A stretch of DNA of 64,000 nt from Rhodococcus sp. Leaf247. GTDB taxonomy: Bacteria; Actinomycetota; Actinomycetes; Mycobacteriales; Mycobacteriaceae. Both the position numbers and the translations under genes were made by a program. This document shows, piece after piece, positions 18,271-26,518 of the stretch (position 1 is the first letter of the stretch; the number at the start of each line of letters is the position of its first letter). The stretch is from assembly GCF_001426185.1 (NCBI RefSeq), contig NZ_LMRP01000001.1, positions 970,765 through 1,034,764 on the forward strand, in the 5' to 3' direction. The notes below the pieces were generated by a model. The model searched no databases and was not told the DNA's origin. It saw only the letters and a list, made by a program, of their open reading frames with translations.

Positions 18271-19226
18271 GAGGCGTCCTTCTGCTTGCGACGTGTACGG
18301 AGAACGGGATTGAGTGTCTCGCTGACGGATTCGCCCACCATGGTCATGCCGAGCACGACCAGGACGATGGCGGTTCCGGGGAAGATCGACGTCCACCAGA
18401 TGCCGTTGGAGATGTCCGGCAACGCCTTGTTGAGGTCGTATCCCCACTCGGACGCGGACGTCGGCTCGATGCCGAACCCGAGGAATCCGAGACCGGCGAG
18501 CGTGAGGATGGCCTCGGCGCCGTTCAGCGTCAGGATCACAGGAAGCGTCTGGGTGACGTTGGCGAGAATGTGGCGGAACATGATGCGCAGCGGACTGGCT
18601 CCGGTCACACGAGCGGCGTCCACGTACGGCTCCGTCTTGACCGACACGGTCGCGTTGCGCACCACCCGGAAGTACTGCGGCACGAAGACCGCCGTGATCG
18701 CGATGGCGGCGGACAGGACACCGCCGAAGCTGGAGGATTGACCACCCGCCACGACGATCGAGACGACAACCGCCAGAAGCAGACTGGGGAACGCGTACAT
18801 CGCGTCCATGAACAGCACCAGCACGCGGTCGACCCATCGACCGATGTATCCGGAGATCAGACCGAGCGGGACACCCACCACGATCGAGAGCACCAGCGAC
18901 GTCACGATCACCAGGAGTGCCGTGCGCGCGCCGTAGACGACGCGGGAGAACACGTCCTCGCCGCGGACCGACGTACCGAAGATGTGATCGGCGCTCGGCG
19001 CCGCCTGACGTGCGAATTCGACTCCGTCGGAGGAGGTCTGGGAGAAGCTGTACGGCGCGATCAGCGGCGCGAAGACGGCCATGATCACGAACAGCGCGAC
19101 CAGGACGAGGCCGATGACGATGGTCGCCTTCTGCAGCCCGGCGCTGGATCGGATGATCGACAGACCCGGTACACCGCGGCGTCGTTTCGGGGTCTCGATT
19201 GCGCCGACGGTGACCTCGATACTCAT
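18267..19226 (-). CDS. Oligopeptide ABC transporter permease (DppC type)
   Basis: A 319-residue inner-membrane permease with an N-terminal OppC-type segment, about six helices and the EAA loop ('EPYVDAARVTGASPLRIMFR' region near residues 205-225). It forms the channel with the DppB-type partner. Start and stop overlap the neighbouring genes by one to three bases, indicating tight coupling. Confidence 0.92.
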   Translation of the reverse strand: MSIEVTVGAIETPKRRRGVPGLSIIRSSAGLQKATIVIGLVLVALFVIMAVFAPLIAPYSFSQTSSDGVEFARQAAPSADHIFGTSVRGEDVFSRVVYGARTALLVIVTSLVLSIVVGVPLGLISGYIGRWVDRVLVLFMDAMYAFPSLLLAVVVSIVVAGGQSSSFGGVLSAAIAITAVFVPQYFRVVRNATVSVKTEPYVDAARVTGASPLRIMFRHILANVTQTLPVILTLNGAEAILTLAGLGFLGFGIEPTSASEWGYDLNKALPDISNGIWWTSIFPGTAIVLVVLGMTMVGESVSETLNPVLRTRRKQKDAS

Positions 19227-20314
19227 CAGAACCTCACTCGTGGGTCGACGATCGCCACGATGGCATCGGTGAGGAAGCTGATGACGGCCACGACGATCGC
19301 CAGGAACGTCACGATGCCCTGCACGGCGATGAAGTCACGGGCTTGCAGGTAGCGGGCCAGCTGGTAGCCCAACCCCTGCCATTCGAAGGTGGTCTCGGTG
19401 AGCACGGCACCGCCCAGCAGCATGGCGATCTGCAGTCCCATCACCGTCACGACGGGAATGAGTGCGTTGCGGAAGGCGTGCCGACGTGCGACGACGCGCG
19501 ACGAGAGTCCGCGCGCACGAGCAGCTTCCACGTATCCGGACTGCAACGTCTGCAGCAGGTTGACTCGGACGAGGCGCAGGAACACACCGGCCGTCAGGAG
19601 CCCGAGTGCGACGGCGGGGAGGACGGCGTGCTTCAGCACGTCGACCGTGTAGCTCGGCTCGCCGTAGAGGATCGAGTCGATCAGCAGGATGTTCGTCTTC
19701 GGTGACACGTTCTGCAGAGCGAGTTCGACGTTGGTGCTTGCGCGGCCGGCGACGGGCAGCCACCCGAGTTTCACGGCGAAGACCAGCTTGAGCAGCATGC
19801 CGACGAAGAACACCGGGGCCGCGTAGAACAGGATCGCGAGGATGCGGAGCGTGCCGTCGGAGATCGAGTCCCGACGCGTCGCCGCATAGAAGCCGAGTGG
19901 GATCCCGACGGCGAAGGCGACGAGCAACGCCCAGAACGCGAGTTCGAGCGTGGCGGCACCGTTGGTGATCAGCACACTGCTGATCTCCTGGTTGCTGGTG
20001 GCGCTACGGCCGAAGTCGCCGCGCAGCAGTCCCGAGAGGTACTCCCAGTACTGCACCAGGATCGGCCGGTCGTAACCGGCCGCGGCGCGTCGTTCGGCGA
20101 TCTGATCGGCGGGCAGTCGTCCACCGAGGGCAGCACTGATGGGATCGCCGAGAACGCGCATGAGGAAGAAGACGACCGTGACCAGGATCCATGCCGTGGG
20201 AATGATCAGCAGGAACCGGATCACGAGATAACGGGCGAGCGCGCCGTAGCGTGACGACGCGCTCGCCCGTGACTGCTTCCCCACCGACGCCTCGTCGGGC
20301 GTGGTGGTGACCAT
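19226..20314 (-). CDS. Oligopeptide ABC transporter permease (DppB type)
   Basis: A 362-residue permease: N-terminal 'YLVIRFLLIIPTAWILVTVV' is the typical DppB start, preceded here by about 25 extra residues, and the EAA loop 'GYVEAARARGLSSRVVARRH' lies near residue 265. About six helices. It shares one base with the dppC start and lies three bases after the substrate-binding protein stop. Confidence 0.92.
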   Translation of the reverse strand: MVTTTPDEASVGKQSRASASSRYGALARYLVIRFLLIIPTAWILVTVVFFLMRVLGDPISAALGGRLPADQIAERRAAAGYDRPILVQYWEYLSGLLRGDFGRSATSNQEISSVLITNGAATLELAFWALLVAFAVGIPLGFYAATRRDSISDGTLRILAILFYAAPVFFVGMLLKLVFAVKLGWLPVAGRASTNVELALQNVSPKTNILLIDSILYGEPSYTVDVLKHAVLPAVALGLLTAGVFLRLVRVNLLQTLQSGYVEAARARGLSSRVVARRHAFRNALIPVVTVMGLQIAMLLGGAVLTETTFEWQGLGYQLARYLQARDFIAVQGIVTFLAIVVAVISFLTDAIVAIVDPRVRF

Positions 20315-20317
20315 GGA

Positions 20318-21943
20318 TCAGCCCTTCGTGAGCGGGGTGAAGCGGAACTTGAAGGAGGCGTCGAGCGTCTCGTCGACACCCTGCACCTGGTCCGTGGAGA
20401 TGGCGATCTGCTTGCCCTCGAGAAGCGGCAGCGTCGAGACGAAGTCCTGCGCCATGCGGGTCTGGATCTCACCGATGATCTCGAAGCGCCGGGCCGGGTC
20501 GGTCTCGGTGCGCTCGGAGTCGATCAGCGCGGTGATCTCCGGGTTCTCGAAGTGGTTCTGCAGGAAGTTGTCCGGCGCGAAGAACGGCGTCAGGTAGTTG
20601 TCGGCGTCCGGGAAGTCCGGGAACCAGCCGAGCTGGTACACCGGGTAGGTGTCGGCGACGCGTTCCTTGTTGTAGGTGTTCCACTCGGTGGACTGCAGGT
20701 TGACCGTGAACAGTCCCGAGCTCTCGAGCTGGCCCTTGACCGCGGCGTACTCCTCCGACGAGGACGAGCCGTAGTGGTCGGGGTTGTACTGCAGGTTCAC
20801 CGCGACGGGGGTCTGAACGCCGGCGTCGGCCAGGAACTTCGCGGCCTCGTCCTTGTTCGGCGCCTCACCGTAGACGTCCTTGAACGCGGTGTTCGCGCCC
20901 TCGAGTCCACTGGGGACCACCGACCACGCCGGCGTGAAGGTGCCCTTGTAGACGTTCTCCGACAACGCATCTCGGTCGACCGACGCGGCCATGGCCTTGC
21001 GGATCGCGAGCTTCTGCTCGGGGGTGCCGCCGGGCATCGTGTTCTGGTTGAAGACGATGTAGCGGAGCTCTCCGCCGGGGCCCTCGTGGACGGTGAGACC
21101 GTCGACCTGGTCGAGGGACTCGATGTCCGTCGGGGTCAGCGAACGCCACGCGACGTCGATGGACTTGTTCTGCATGTCGAGCTTGAGGTTGTCCGCACTG
21201 GTGTAGGTGCGCAGAGTGACCGAGCTGGTCTTGGGCGCACCGAGCACACCCTTGTAGTCCGCTGCGGCCGAGAAGCTGACGAGCGAGTTCTTCTCGTAGC
21301 TGTCGATCGAGTAGGGGCCGGCGAAAGGCTTGGCCGCGACGACGGCGTTGTCGTCCATGATCGAGTCGGCCGGGAAGACCTCGGAGTCGATGATCGGGCC
21401 GGTGTTGGTCGCGAGCACCTGCGGGAAGGTCTGGTCGTTCGGGGCCTTCAGCGTGAACTCGACGGTCTTGTCGTCGGGCGCGGCCACCGAGTCCAGGTTC
21501 GCCAGCAACGAGGAGGGACCGTTGGGATCGTTGATCGACACGATGCGGTCGAACGAGAACTTCACGTCCTCGCTGGTCAGCGCGTGTCCGTTGGAGAACT
21601 TCAGGTCGTCCTTCAGCGTGCACGTGTAGACGGTCGGCTGGCTGAACTCGCAGCTCTGCGCGGCGTCCGGCTGCAGCTCGTCGCTGCCCGGCGCGTAGTT
21701 CATCAGGAACGGGTAGACCTGGTTCATGATCGTGAACGAGCCGTTGTCGTACGACGCGGCGGGATCGAGCGAGTAGACCTGATCGGTGGTGCCGACGATC
21801 AGGGCCTCACCGCCGCCCTCGCCGCCGCTGCCGCCGTCATCGGTGCGGCCGGAACCGCAGGCCGCAGCAGTGAGAGCAGCGACGGACAGGATGGATACGG
21901 CCGCGGTACGCCGCGCCGTGCGTCCTCGTGAGGGCACGCTCAT
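20318..21943 (-). CDS. Oligopeptide-binding lipoprotein (SBP family 5)
   Basis: A 541-residue extracytoplasmic solute-binding protein. The signal peptide ends in a lipobox (TAAAC, Cys29) followed by a Gly/Asp-rich linker. Family 5 motifs follow: 'YSLDPAASYDNGS', 'LKDDLKFSNGHALTSEDVKF' and 'GWFPDFPDADNYLTPF'. It captures peptides, or possibly another amine ligand, for the DppBC-DF importer. ATG 21943 has AAGGA upstream; the frame continues to 21994 without a better start. It is the promoter-proximal gene; an AT-rich stretch at 22030-22045 precedes it. Confidence 0.9.
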   Translation of the reverse strand: MSVPSRGRTARRTAAVSILSVAALTAAACGSGRTDDGGSGGEGGGEALIVGTTDQVYSLDPAASYDNGSFTIMNQVYPFLMNYAPGSDELQPDAAQSCEFSQPTVYTCTLKDDLKFSNGHALTSEDVKFSFDRIVSINDPNGPSSLLANLDSVAAPDDKTVEFTLKAPNDQTFPQVLATNTGPIIDSEVFPADSIMDDNAVVAAKPFAGPYSIDSYEKNSLVSFSAAADYKGVLGAPKTSSVTLRTYTSADNLKLDMQNKSIDVAWRSLTPTDIESLDQVDGLTVHEGPGGELRYIVFNQNTMPGGTPEQKLAIRKAMAASVDRDALSENVYKGTFTPAWSVVPSGLEGANTAFKDVYGEAPNKDEAAKFLADAGVQTPVAVNLQYNPDHYGSSSSEEYAAVKGQLESSGLFTVNLQSTEWNTYNKERVADTYPVYQLGWFPDFPDADNYLTPFFAPDNFLQNHFENPEITALIDSERTETDPARRFEIIGEIQTRMAQDFVSTLPLLEGKQIAISTDQVQGVDETLDASFKFRFTPLTKG

Positions 21944-22056
21944 GGTGTGGATGTCCTTCGTGAGTGTGGACCGGGATGATTCGGTGAACGGCACGTTACC
22001 GAGTTCGCGTGTCGTTCATGTGTCGAACCACACGATATTTTTAACATGACCGGTAC

Positions 22057-22641
22057 TTACCTGTCCGACGGCCTGACGTCCAACAGCTTCTCGCCTCGCG
22101 GAGACAGCCGGTACCCCACGGCGAGACTCTCGGTGAGACCGAGTGCTTTGAGCCGTCGCACGCGCGGCTTGAACACGTCGCGCTCGAGGCCCAGCACGGC
22201 GCCGAGATCGGCAGCCAGCACGGCGGGGCGGTCCCGGATCAACTCGAGCGTGCGCCAGGCCCACGGCACATCGGCACGGTCGTCCATGCGGTCGATCTTG
22301 CCGATCAGTACGGCGAACTCGTCGTCCGACAGATCGTCGTCGGCACGAAGAGCGATACGGGGATCCTCACCACCGAATGAGACCTCGACGCGCCATACCG
22401 GATCACCCTCGGACCCGCGAAAACCCTTGCGAAGAGCGACGATCGACGTTTCGCCGGCGGCAACGGCGTCGTCGTCGGTCAACGAGTCCGGATCGACCTC
22501 GGTGATCGCGTCGACCACGATCACTCCGGCAGAAGTGTGAATCCACGTGCCCGGCTTGACGCGCCGCTTCGACCACCGGCGGTACTGGACGCGCACCGTT
22601 CCGGCGGCGATTGCCTGCGCGACGGCGAGACGGATCAACAT
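22057..22641 (-). CDS. ASCH-like domain protein with C-terminal winged helix
   Basis: A 194-residue protein. The N-terminal part ('AVAQAIAAGTVRVQYRRWSKRRVKPG', read in two pieces) resembles ASCH/PUA-like domains thought to bind RNA or modified nucleotides. The C-terminal 70 residues ('AWRTLELIRDRPAVLAADLG', then 'FKPRVRRLKALGLTESL' and 'GYRLSPRG') look like a winged helix-turn-helix. The combination suggests a nucleic-acid-binding regulator, but I know of no characterised member. It lies 14 bases downstream of purF on the same strand and could be co-transcribed. Confidence 0.65.
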   Translation of the reverse strand: MLIRLAVAQAIAAGTVRVQYRRWSKRRVKPGTWIHTSAGVIVVDAITEVDPDSLTDDDAVAAGETSIVALRKGFRGSEGDPVWRVEVSFGGEDPRIALRADDDLSDDEFAVLIGKIDRMDDRADVPWAWRTLELIRDRPAVLAADLGAVLGLERDVFKPRVRRLKALGLTESLAVGYRLSPRGEKLLDVRPSDR

Positions 22642-22655
22642 CGGTCTGCGGGACG

Positions 22656-24227
22656 TCAGGGCCGGGAGAGCGCGCTCACGTTGTCGTCCGTGACGGGCAT
22701 CGCGATACCGGCAGTCGTCGCGAGCATCCCCTCGAGCACGTTCTTACCCATGGCGGTCTCCTTGGGGAGCTCGATCGGGTACTTGCCGTCGAAACACGCC
22801 GAGCACAACCGGCTGGCGGGCTGCTCCGACGCGGCGATCATGCCCTCGATCGAGATGTAGCCCAACGAATCGGCGCCGATGGCCTGCCGCACACCCTCGA
22901 GCATGCCGTCCTCGGAGTCCATGCCGTTTGCGATCAGCTCCGCCGGCGAGGCGAAGTCGATGCCGTAGAAGCAGGGCCAGCGGACGGGCGGCGACGCAAT
23001 CCGCACGTGGATCTCGAGTGCGCCGGCCTCCCGCAGCATCCGCACGAGCGCACGCTGGGTGTTGCCGCGAACGATGGAGTCGTCCACCACGATGAGTCGC
23101 TTGCCGCGGATGACCTCGCGGAGAGGGTTGAGCTTGAGGCGGATGCCCAGCTGACGGATGGTCTGCGACGGCTGGATGAACGTGCGCCCGACGTAGGCGT
23201 TCTTCATCAGACCCTGGCCGTACGGGATGCCCGAACCCTGCGCGTACCCCACGGCGGCGGGAGTACCGGATTCCGGAACGGGGATGACCAGGTCGCCCAC
23301 CGCGGGGTGTTCCTCCGCGAGGCGGCGGCCGATCTCGACGCGTGTCGAGTGGACCGAGCGGCCACCGATGACACTGTCGGGACGAGCGAGGTAGACGTAC
23401 TCGAAGATGCAGCCCTTGGGCTCGGGAGCCGCGAATCGCGACGACCGCACGCCGTCCGCGTCGATGGCGAGCAGTTCGCCGGGCTCGATGTCGCGGACGA
23501 ACGAGGCGCCGACGATGTCCAGGGCGGCGGTCTCGGAGGCGACGACCCAGCCGCGGTCGAGGCGACCGAGCGACAACGGGCGCACGCCGTGAGGATCACG
23601 CGCCGCGTACAGGGTGTGCTCGTCCATGAAGGTCAGGCAGAACGCGCCCTTCAGTGTGGGCAGCAGTTCCATCGCGGCCTGCTCGATGGTGCTGTCCGCT
23701 GCGCCGTGCGCGAGAAGAGCGCCGACGATGTCGGAGTCCGACGTGGCACCGGTCCCACGGGGGCGGCCCATGATTCCCGCATCGCGGGCGCGCTCCGACA
23801 ATTCAGCGGTGTTCACGAGGTTGCCGTTGTGGCCCAGAGCGATGCCGCTGCCGGCCGCGGTGGTGCGGAAGATGGGCTGCGCGTTCTCCCACGTCGTCGA
23901 TCCGGTGGTGGAGTACCGGCAGTGCCCGATGGCGATGTGGCCACTCATCGCGCCCAACGTCTGCTCGTCGAATACCTGGCTGACCAGGCCGAGATCCTTG
24001 AACACCAGCACCTGCGATCCGTCGGCGACGGCTATGCCGGCAGCCTCCTGACCGCGATGCTGCAGAGCGTAGAGACCGTAATAGGTCATCTTGGCGACGT
24101 CCTCGCCCGGAGCCCACACACCGAAAACGCCGCATTCCTCGCGCGGGTCGTTCTCGTTGATGTCCAGATCCGGACCGGATGTGTCATCGAGCAGATTCGG
24201 GCTGTGGACCGATGGTTCACGAGTCAC
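22656..24227 (-). CDS. purF: Amidophosphoribosyltransferase
   Basis: A 523-residue enzyme that converts PRPP and glutamine to phosphoribosylamine, the first committed purine step. Cys32 in 'REECGVFGVW' becomes the N-terminal nucleophile after removal of a 31-residue propeptide. The PRPP-binding motif 'LIVVDDSIVRGNT' is near residue 380. I choose GTG 24227, preceded by GGAGAG, over the upstream ATG. The C-terminal Cys-rich pattern ('CSACFDGKYP') is typical of the Fe-S-type enzyme. Confidence 0.95.
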   Translation of the reverse strand: MTREPSVHSPNLLDDTSGPDLDINENDPREECGVFGVWAPGEDVAKMTYYGLYALQHRGQEAAGIAVADGSQVLVFKDLGLVSQVFDEQTLGAMSGHIAIGHCRYSTTGSTTWENAQPIFRTTAAGSGIALGHNGNLVNTAELSERARDAGIMGRPRGTGATSDSDIVGALLAHGAADSTIEQAAMELLPTLKGAFCLTFMDEHTLYAARDPHGVRPLSLGRLDRGWVVASETAALDIVGASFVRDIEPGELLAIDADGVRSSRFAAPEPKGCIFEYVYLARPDSVIGGRSVHSTRVEIGRRLAEEHPAVGDLVIPVPESGTPAAVGYAQGSGIPYGQGLMKNAYVGRTFIQPSQTIRQLGIRLKLNPLREVIRGKRLIVVDDSIVRGNTQRALVRMLREAGALEIHVRIASPPVRWPCFYGIDFASPAELIANGMDSEDGMLEGVRQAIGADSLGYISIEGMIAASEQPASRLCSACFDGKYPIELPKETAMGKNVLEGMLATTAGIAMPVTDDNVSALSRP

Positions 24228-24391
24228 GACGCGCTCTCCTTGACTACGGCGAGGGGTTGGGGTGCAGAAGATGCGCTGCACACACACTGCGTGAGTCTAC
24301 GGCCATCACGACCTCGAACCAGCCCCCGGCGGCAATCGATACCGCCGCTCGGTGTGATCCCCGACTCGTTCATCGGTGCCATGATGGATGC

Positions 24392-24907
24392 ATGGCCAGC
24401 AGACTCCCGTACGGCGTGACCCCCGAACAGCCCGGCGAGGGCCAGGAATCGGTGTGGGACTACCCCCGACCGCCCGCGCTCGAAGCGTCGGACAAGCGAC
24501 TCGTCGTGCGATTCGGGGACGTGGTCGTCGCCGACAGCACGTCCGCGTACCGGGTGCTCGAGACCAGCCACCCGCCCACCTGGTACATCCCTCGCGCCGA
24601 CATCGACGAGAGCCGACTCCGCCGATCCGGCGCCCGATCCACCATGTGCGAATGGAAGGGCTCGGCGACGTACTGGGACATCCTCGGCGAGGACGGCGCC
24701 GTTCTGGAGGCGGGCGGATGGAGCTACGAGAACCCCACTCCGTCGTTCGTCCCCATCTCCGGCGCGCTCTCCTTCTCCCCCGTCTCCCTGACGTGCGAGC
24801 TCGACGGCGAGGTCGCACGTGCGCAGGAGGGCGGCTTCTACGCCGGCTGGATCACCCGCGACGTCGTCGGACCCTTCAAGGGCATCGCCGGGAGCTGGGG
24901 CTGGTAG
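24392..24907 (+). CDS. DUF427 domain-containing protein
   Basis: A 171-residue protein with the DUF427 pattern: 'KRLVVRFGDVVVADST' near residue 32, 'HPPTWYIPRADID', 'CEWKGSATYWDI' and a final 'GGFYAGWITRDVVGPFKG'. The family is small, beta-rich and of unknown function. It starts at ATG 24392, divergent from purF. Its stop overlaps the start of the next gene by one base (TAGTG). Confidence 0.85.
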   Translation: MASRLPYGVTPEQPGEGQESVWDYPRPPALEASDKRLVVRFGDVVVADSTSAYRVLETSHPPTWYIPRADIDESRLRRSGARSTMCEWKGSATYWDILGEDGAVLEAGGWSYENPTPSFVPISGALSFSPVSLTCELDGEVARAQEGGFYAGWITRDVVGPFKGIAGSWGW

Positions 24908-25230
24908 TGGCCGAGAAGAACTTCTACAGCCACTCCGACGCGGCCGAGAAGTCCCGCCGCGACAAGGCCGTCGCTCTCGCTCGATACCTGTGGGACCGCG
25001 ACATCTCCGCAGACGACCTCGCGGCGATGGCCGCGGACGTCCGACGCAAGGTGGCCCGTGCCGCGGACATCAATCCGCCCAGCTCCGACGAGACATGGAC
25101 GGTGGTGTCGACGCTGTTGCGCGAGAAGGCCGAATGGGCGCGCGATCACCCCGATCACGACGCGGCCCGTCGAGCACACTCGGACGAGAAGATCCTGTGG
25201 GTGAAGCCGCCGGTACAGCCCTGGCGGTGA
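24907..25230 (+). CDS. Conserved hypothetical protein, helical
   Basis: A 107-residue protein starting MAEKNFYSHSDAAEKSRRDK, predicted helical and charged, ending 'KILWVKPPVQPWR'. No family is recognised with confidence. GTG 24907 overlaps the DUF427 stop, so the two are coupled. It converges with the sterol-carrier-like gene four bases further on. Confidence 0.7.
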   Translation: MAEKNFYSHSDAAEKSRRDKAVALARYLWDRDISADDLAAMAADVRRKVARAADINPPSSDETWTVVSTLLREKAEWARDHPDHDAARRAHSDEKILWVKPPVQPWR

Positions 25231-25233
25231 GGG

Positions 25234-25620
25234 TCAGATCCGGACGAGTGGGAGCCAGTGCGCCACCTCGCCGGCGCGGCCACCCGATGCCGTGACGCCC
25301 GCTCCGCGCACGGCGTCCTCGAACGCCACGCGCCCCGTCACCATCAACAGCCATGTCCGAGGGTCGCATTCGACGACGTTGGGGGGCGTACCTCGGGTGT
25401 GACGCGGTCCGACGATGCACTGCACCGCGACGAACGGCGGTACGCGCACCTCGACACTCGAGCCGGGCGCCGTCTGCTCGATGGTGCGCGCACTGAGCCG
25501 CACCGCGGCGGCGAGATCGGCGCGCGGCGGCTTCGGAAGGTCGGGATCGTCGAGCCATGCCGATACTGCCTGGAGGGACGCGCGGAGTTCGGCCGGGTCG
25601 ACGGGTTTCGAGGGTGCCAC
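25234..25620 (-). CDS. Sterol carrier family protein
   Basis: A 128-residue protein from GTG 25620: '[19 protein letters not shown]' at the start, '[18 protein letters not shown]' in the middle and '[10 protein letters not shown]' and '[11 protein letters not shown]' after. This pattern is typical of actinobacterial 'sterol carrier family' proteins encoded near purF (compare Rv0807). It may bind hydrophobic ligands; no function is proven. Confidence 0.7.
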   Translation of the reverse strand: MAPSKPVDPAELRASLQAVSAWLDDPDLPKPPRADLAAAVRLSARTIEQTAPGSSVEVRVPPFVAVQCIVGPRHTRGTPPNVVECDPRTWLLMVTGRVAFEDAVRGAGVTASGGRAGEVAHWLPLVRI

Positions 25621-25785
25621 GCCGTTCAGTGTCCCACCGAGCGCGGTGGGTCCCGAGCCGTGCCTCACCGTCCACAGGTCGCTCTTATCGACGGGATCCC
25701 GTCGATTCGTGAGAGTTGTGGATGCTGAGGCACGGCCTGATCAACGAGGACCGCGGCTGTCCGCGATGGACGCTTCACTGTTTCC

Positions 25786-26199
25786 ATGACACCGAACCCT
25801 TATCAAGGATCGACCATCGACCACCTCAACGTGACGGTCACGGACGTCGATCGCTCACTCGCAATCTACGTGCCGGCTCTCGGCGTACTCGGGATCGAGA
25901 AGCTGCTCGACTTCACCGGCGGACCGGACGACGACTACGTCCGCATGGTCGGATTCGGCAGTGGCCGCAAGCCGTTCTTCTGGCTCGTCCAGGGAACCAC
26001 CGTCGATCCTGAACTGCACGTGGCGTTCTCGGCACCGACCCGTGACGCCGTCCGGGAGTTCCACGCCGCGGCCCTTGCGGCGGGCGCACGGGACAAGCTG
26101 TCTCCGCGCGTCTGCCCCGAGTACCACGAGAACTACTTCGGCGGCTTCGTGTACGACCCCGACGGGATCAACCTCGAGGCGGTCTGTCACCTCGAGTAG
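25786..26199 (+). CDS. VOC (glyoxalase/dioxygenase superfamily) protein
   Basis: A 137-residue single VOC unit: 'IDHLNVTVTDVDRSLAIY' at the N-terminus and the C-terminal 'YDPDGINLEAVCH' with a likely metal-ligand Glu. His13 and Glu131 approximate the metal positions. Substrate unknown. Its 3' end overlaps the convergent CPBP gene by 32 bases. Confidence 0.85.
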   Translation: MTPNPYQGSTIDHLNVTVTDVDRSLAIYVPALGVLGIEKLLDFTGGPDDDYVRMVGFGSGRKPFFWLVQGTTVDPELHVAFSAPTRDAVREFHAAALAAGARDKLSPRVCPEYHENYFGGFVYDPDGINLEAVCHLE

Positions 26200-26518
26200 A
26201 GCTCCACCACGTCGATGCGATCGCACCGACCGAGTTGGCGGCCCAGTGCAATGCCATGGGCGTGAGAATGGTTCCGGTTCGCCGCTTAGACTCGACGAAC
26301 AGTGCGCCGGCCGCCCCGGTGAACAGGACGACGGGCACCGACCTGCCCGAGTCGTACCAGTGCCAGACCCCGAATGCCGTGGAGCCGACCACGAGTGCGG
26401 CACGCGGACCCACTACGGCAGTGGCCACGGTGTCGACGACGCCGCGGAACAGGAACTCCTCGGGAAGCACTGTGCCGATGGGGATGTCGAACAGCACCCA
26501 CCGGGCCAGTCCGGTCAC
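26168..26518 (-). CDS. Short CPBP-family intramembrane protease-like protein
   Basis: A 116-residue membrane protein with all core CPBP motifs: EEFLFR (Glu20, Glu21, Arg25), FGVWH (Phe49, His53) and HWAAN (His91, Asn95). CPBP (Rce1-like) proteins are membrane proteases or immunity-type factors, usually about 200 residues or more; this one lacks the usual N-terminal helices. GTG 26518 overlaps the stop of the membrane hydrolase gene (GTGA), so it is coupled to it. It may be a minimal form or an N-terminally reduced relative of a longer ancestor. Confidence 0.75.
   Translation of the reverse strand: MTGLARWVLFDIPIGTVLPEEFLFRGVVDTVATAVVGPRAALVVGSTAFGVWHWYDSGRSVPVVLFTGAAGALFVESKRRTGTILTPMALHWAANSVGAIASTWWSSTRGDRPPRG

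Noticed and set aside
22016..22056. Terminator or leader peptide before the oligopeptide transporter
   Set aside because: The AT-rich stretch looks like a promoter; no stem or sulfur-type leader ORF could be found.
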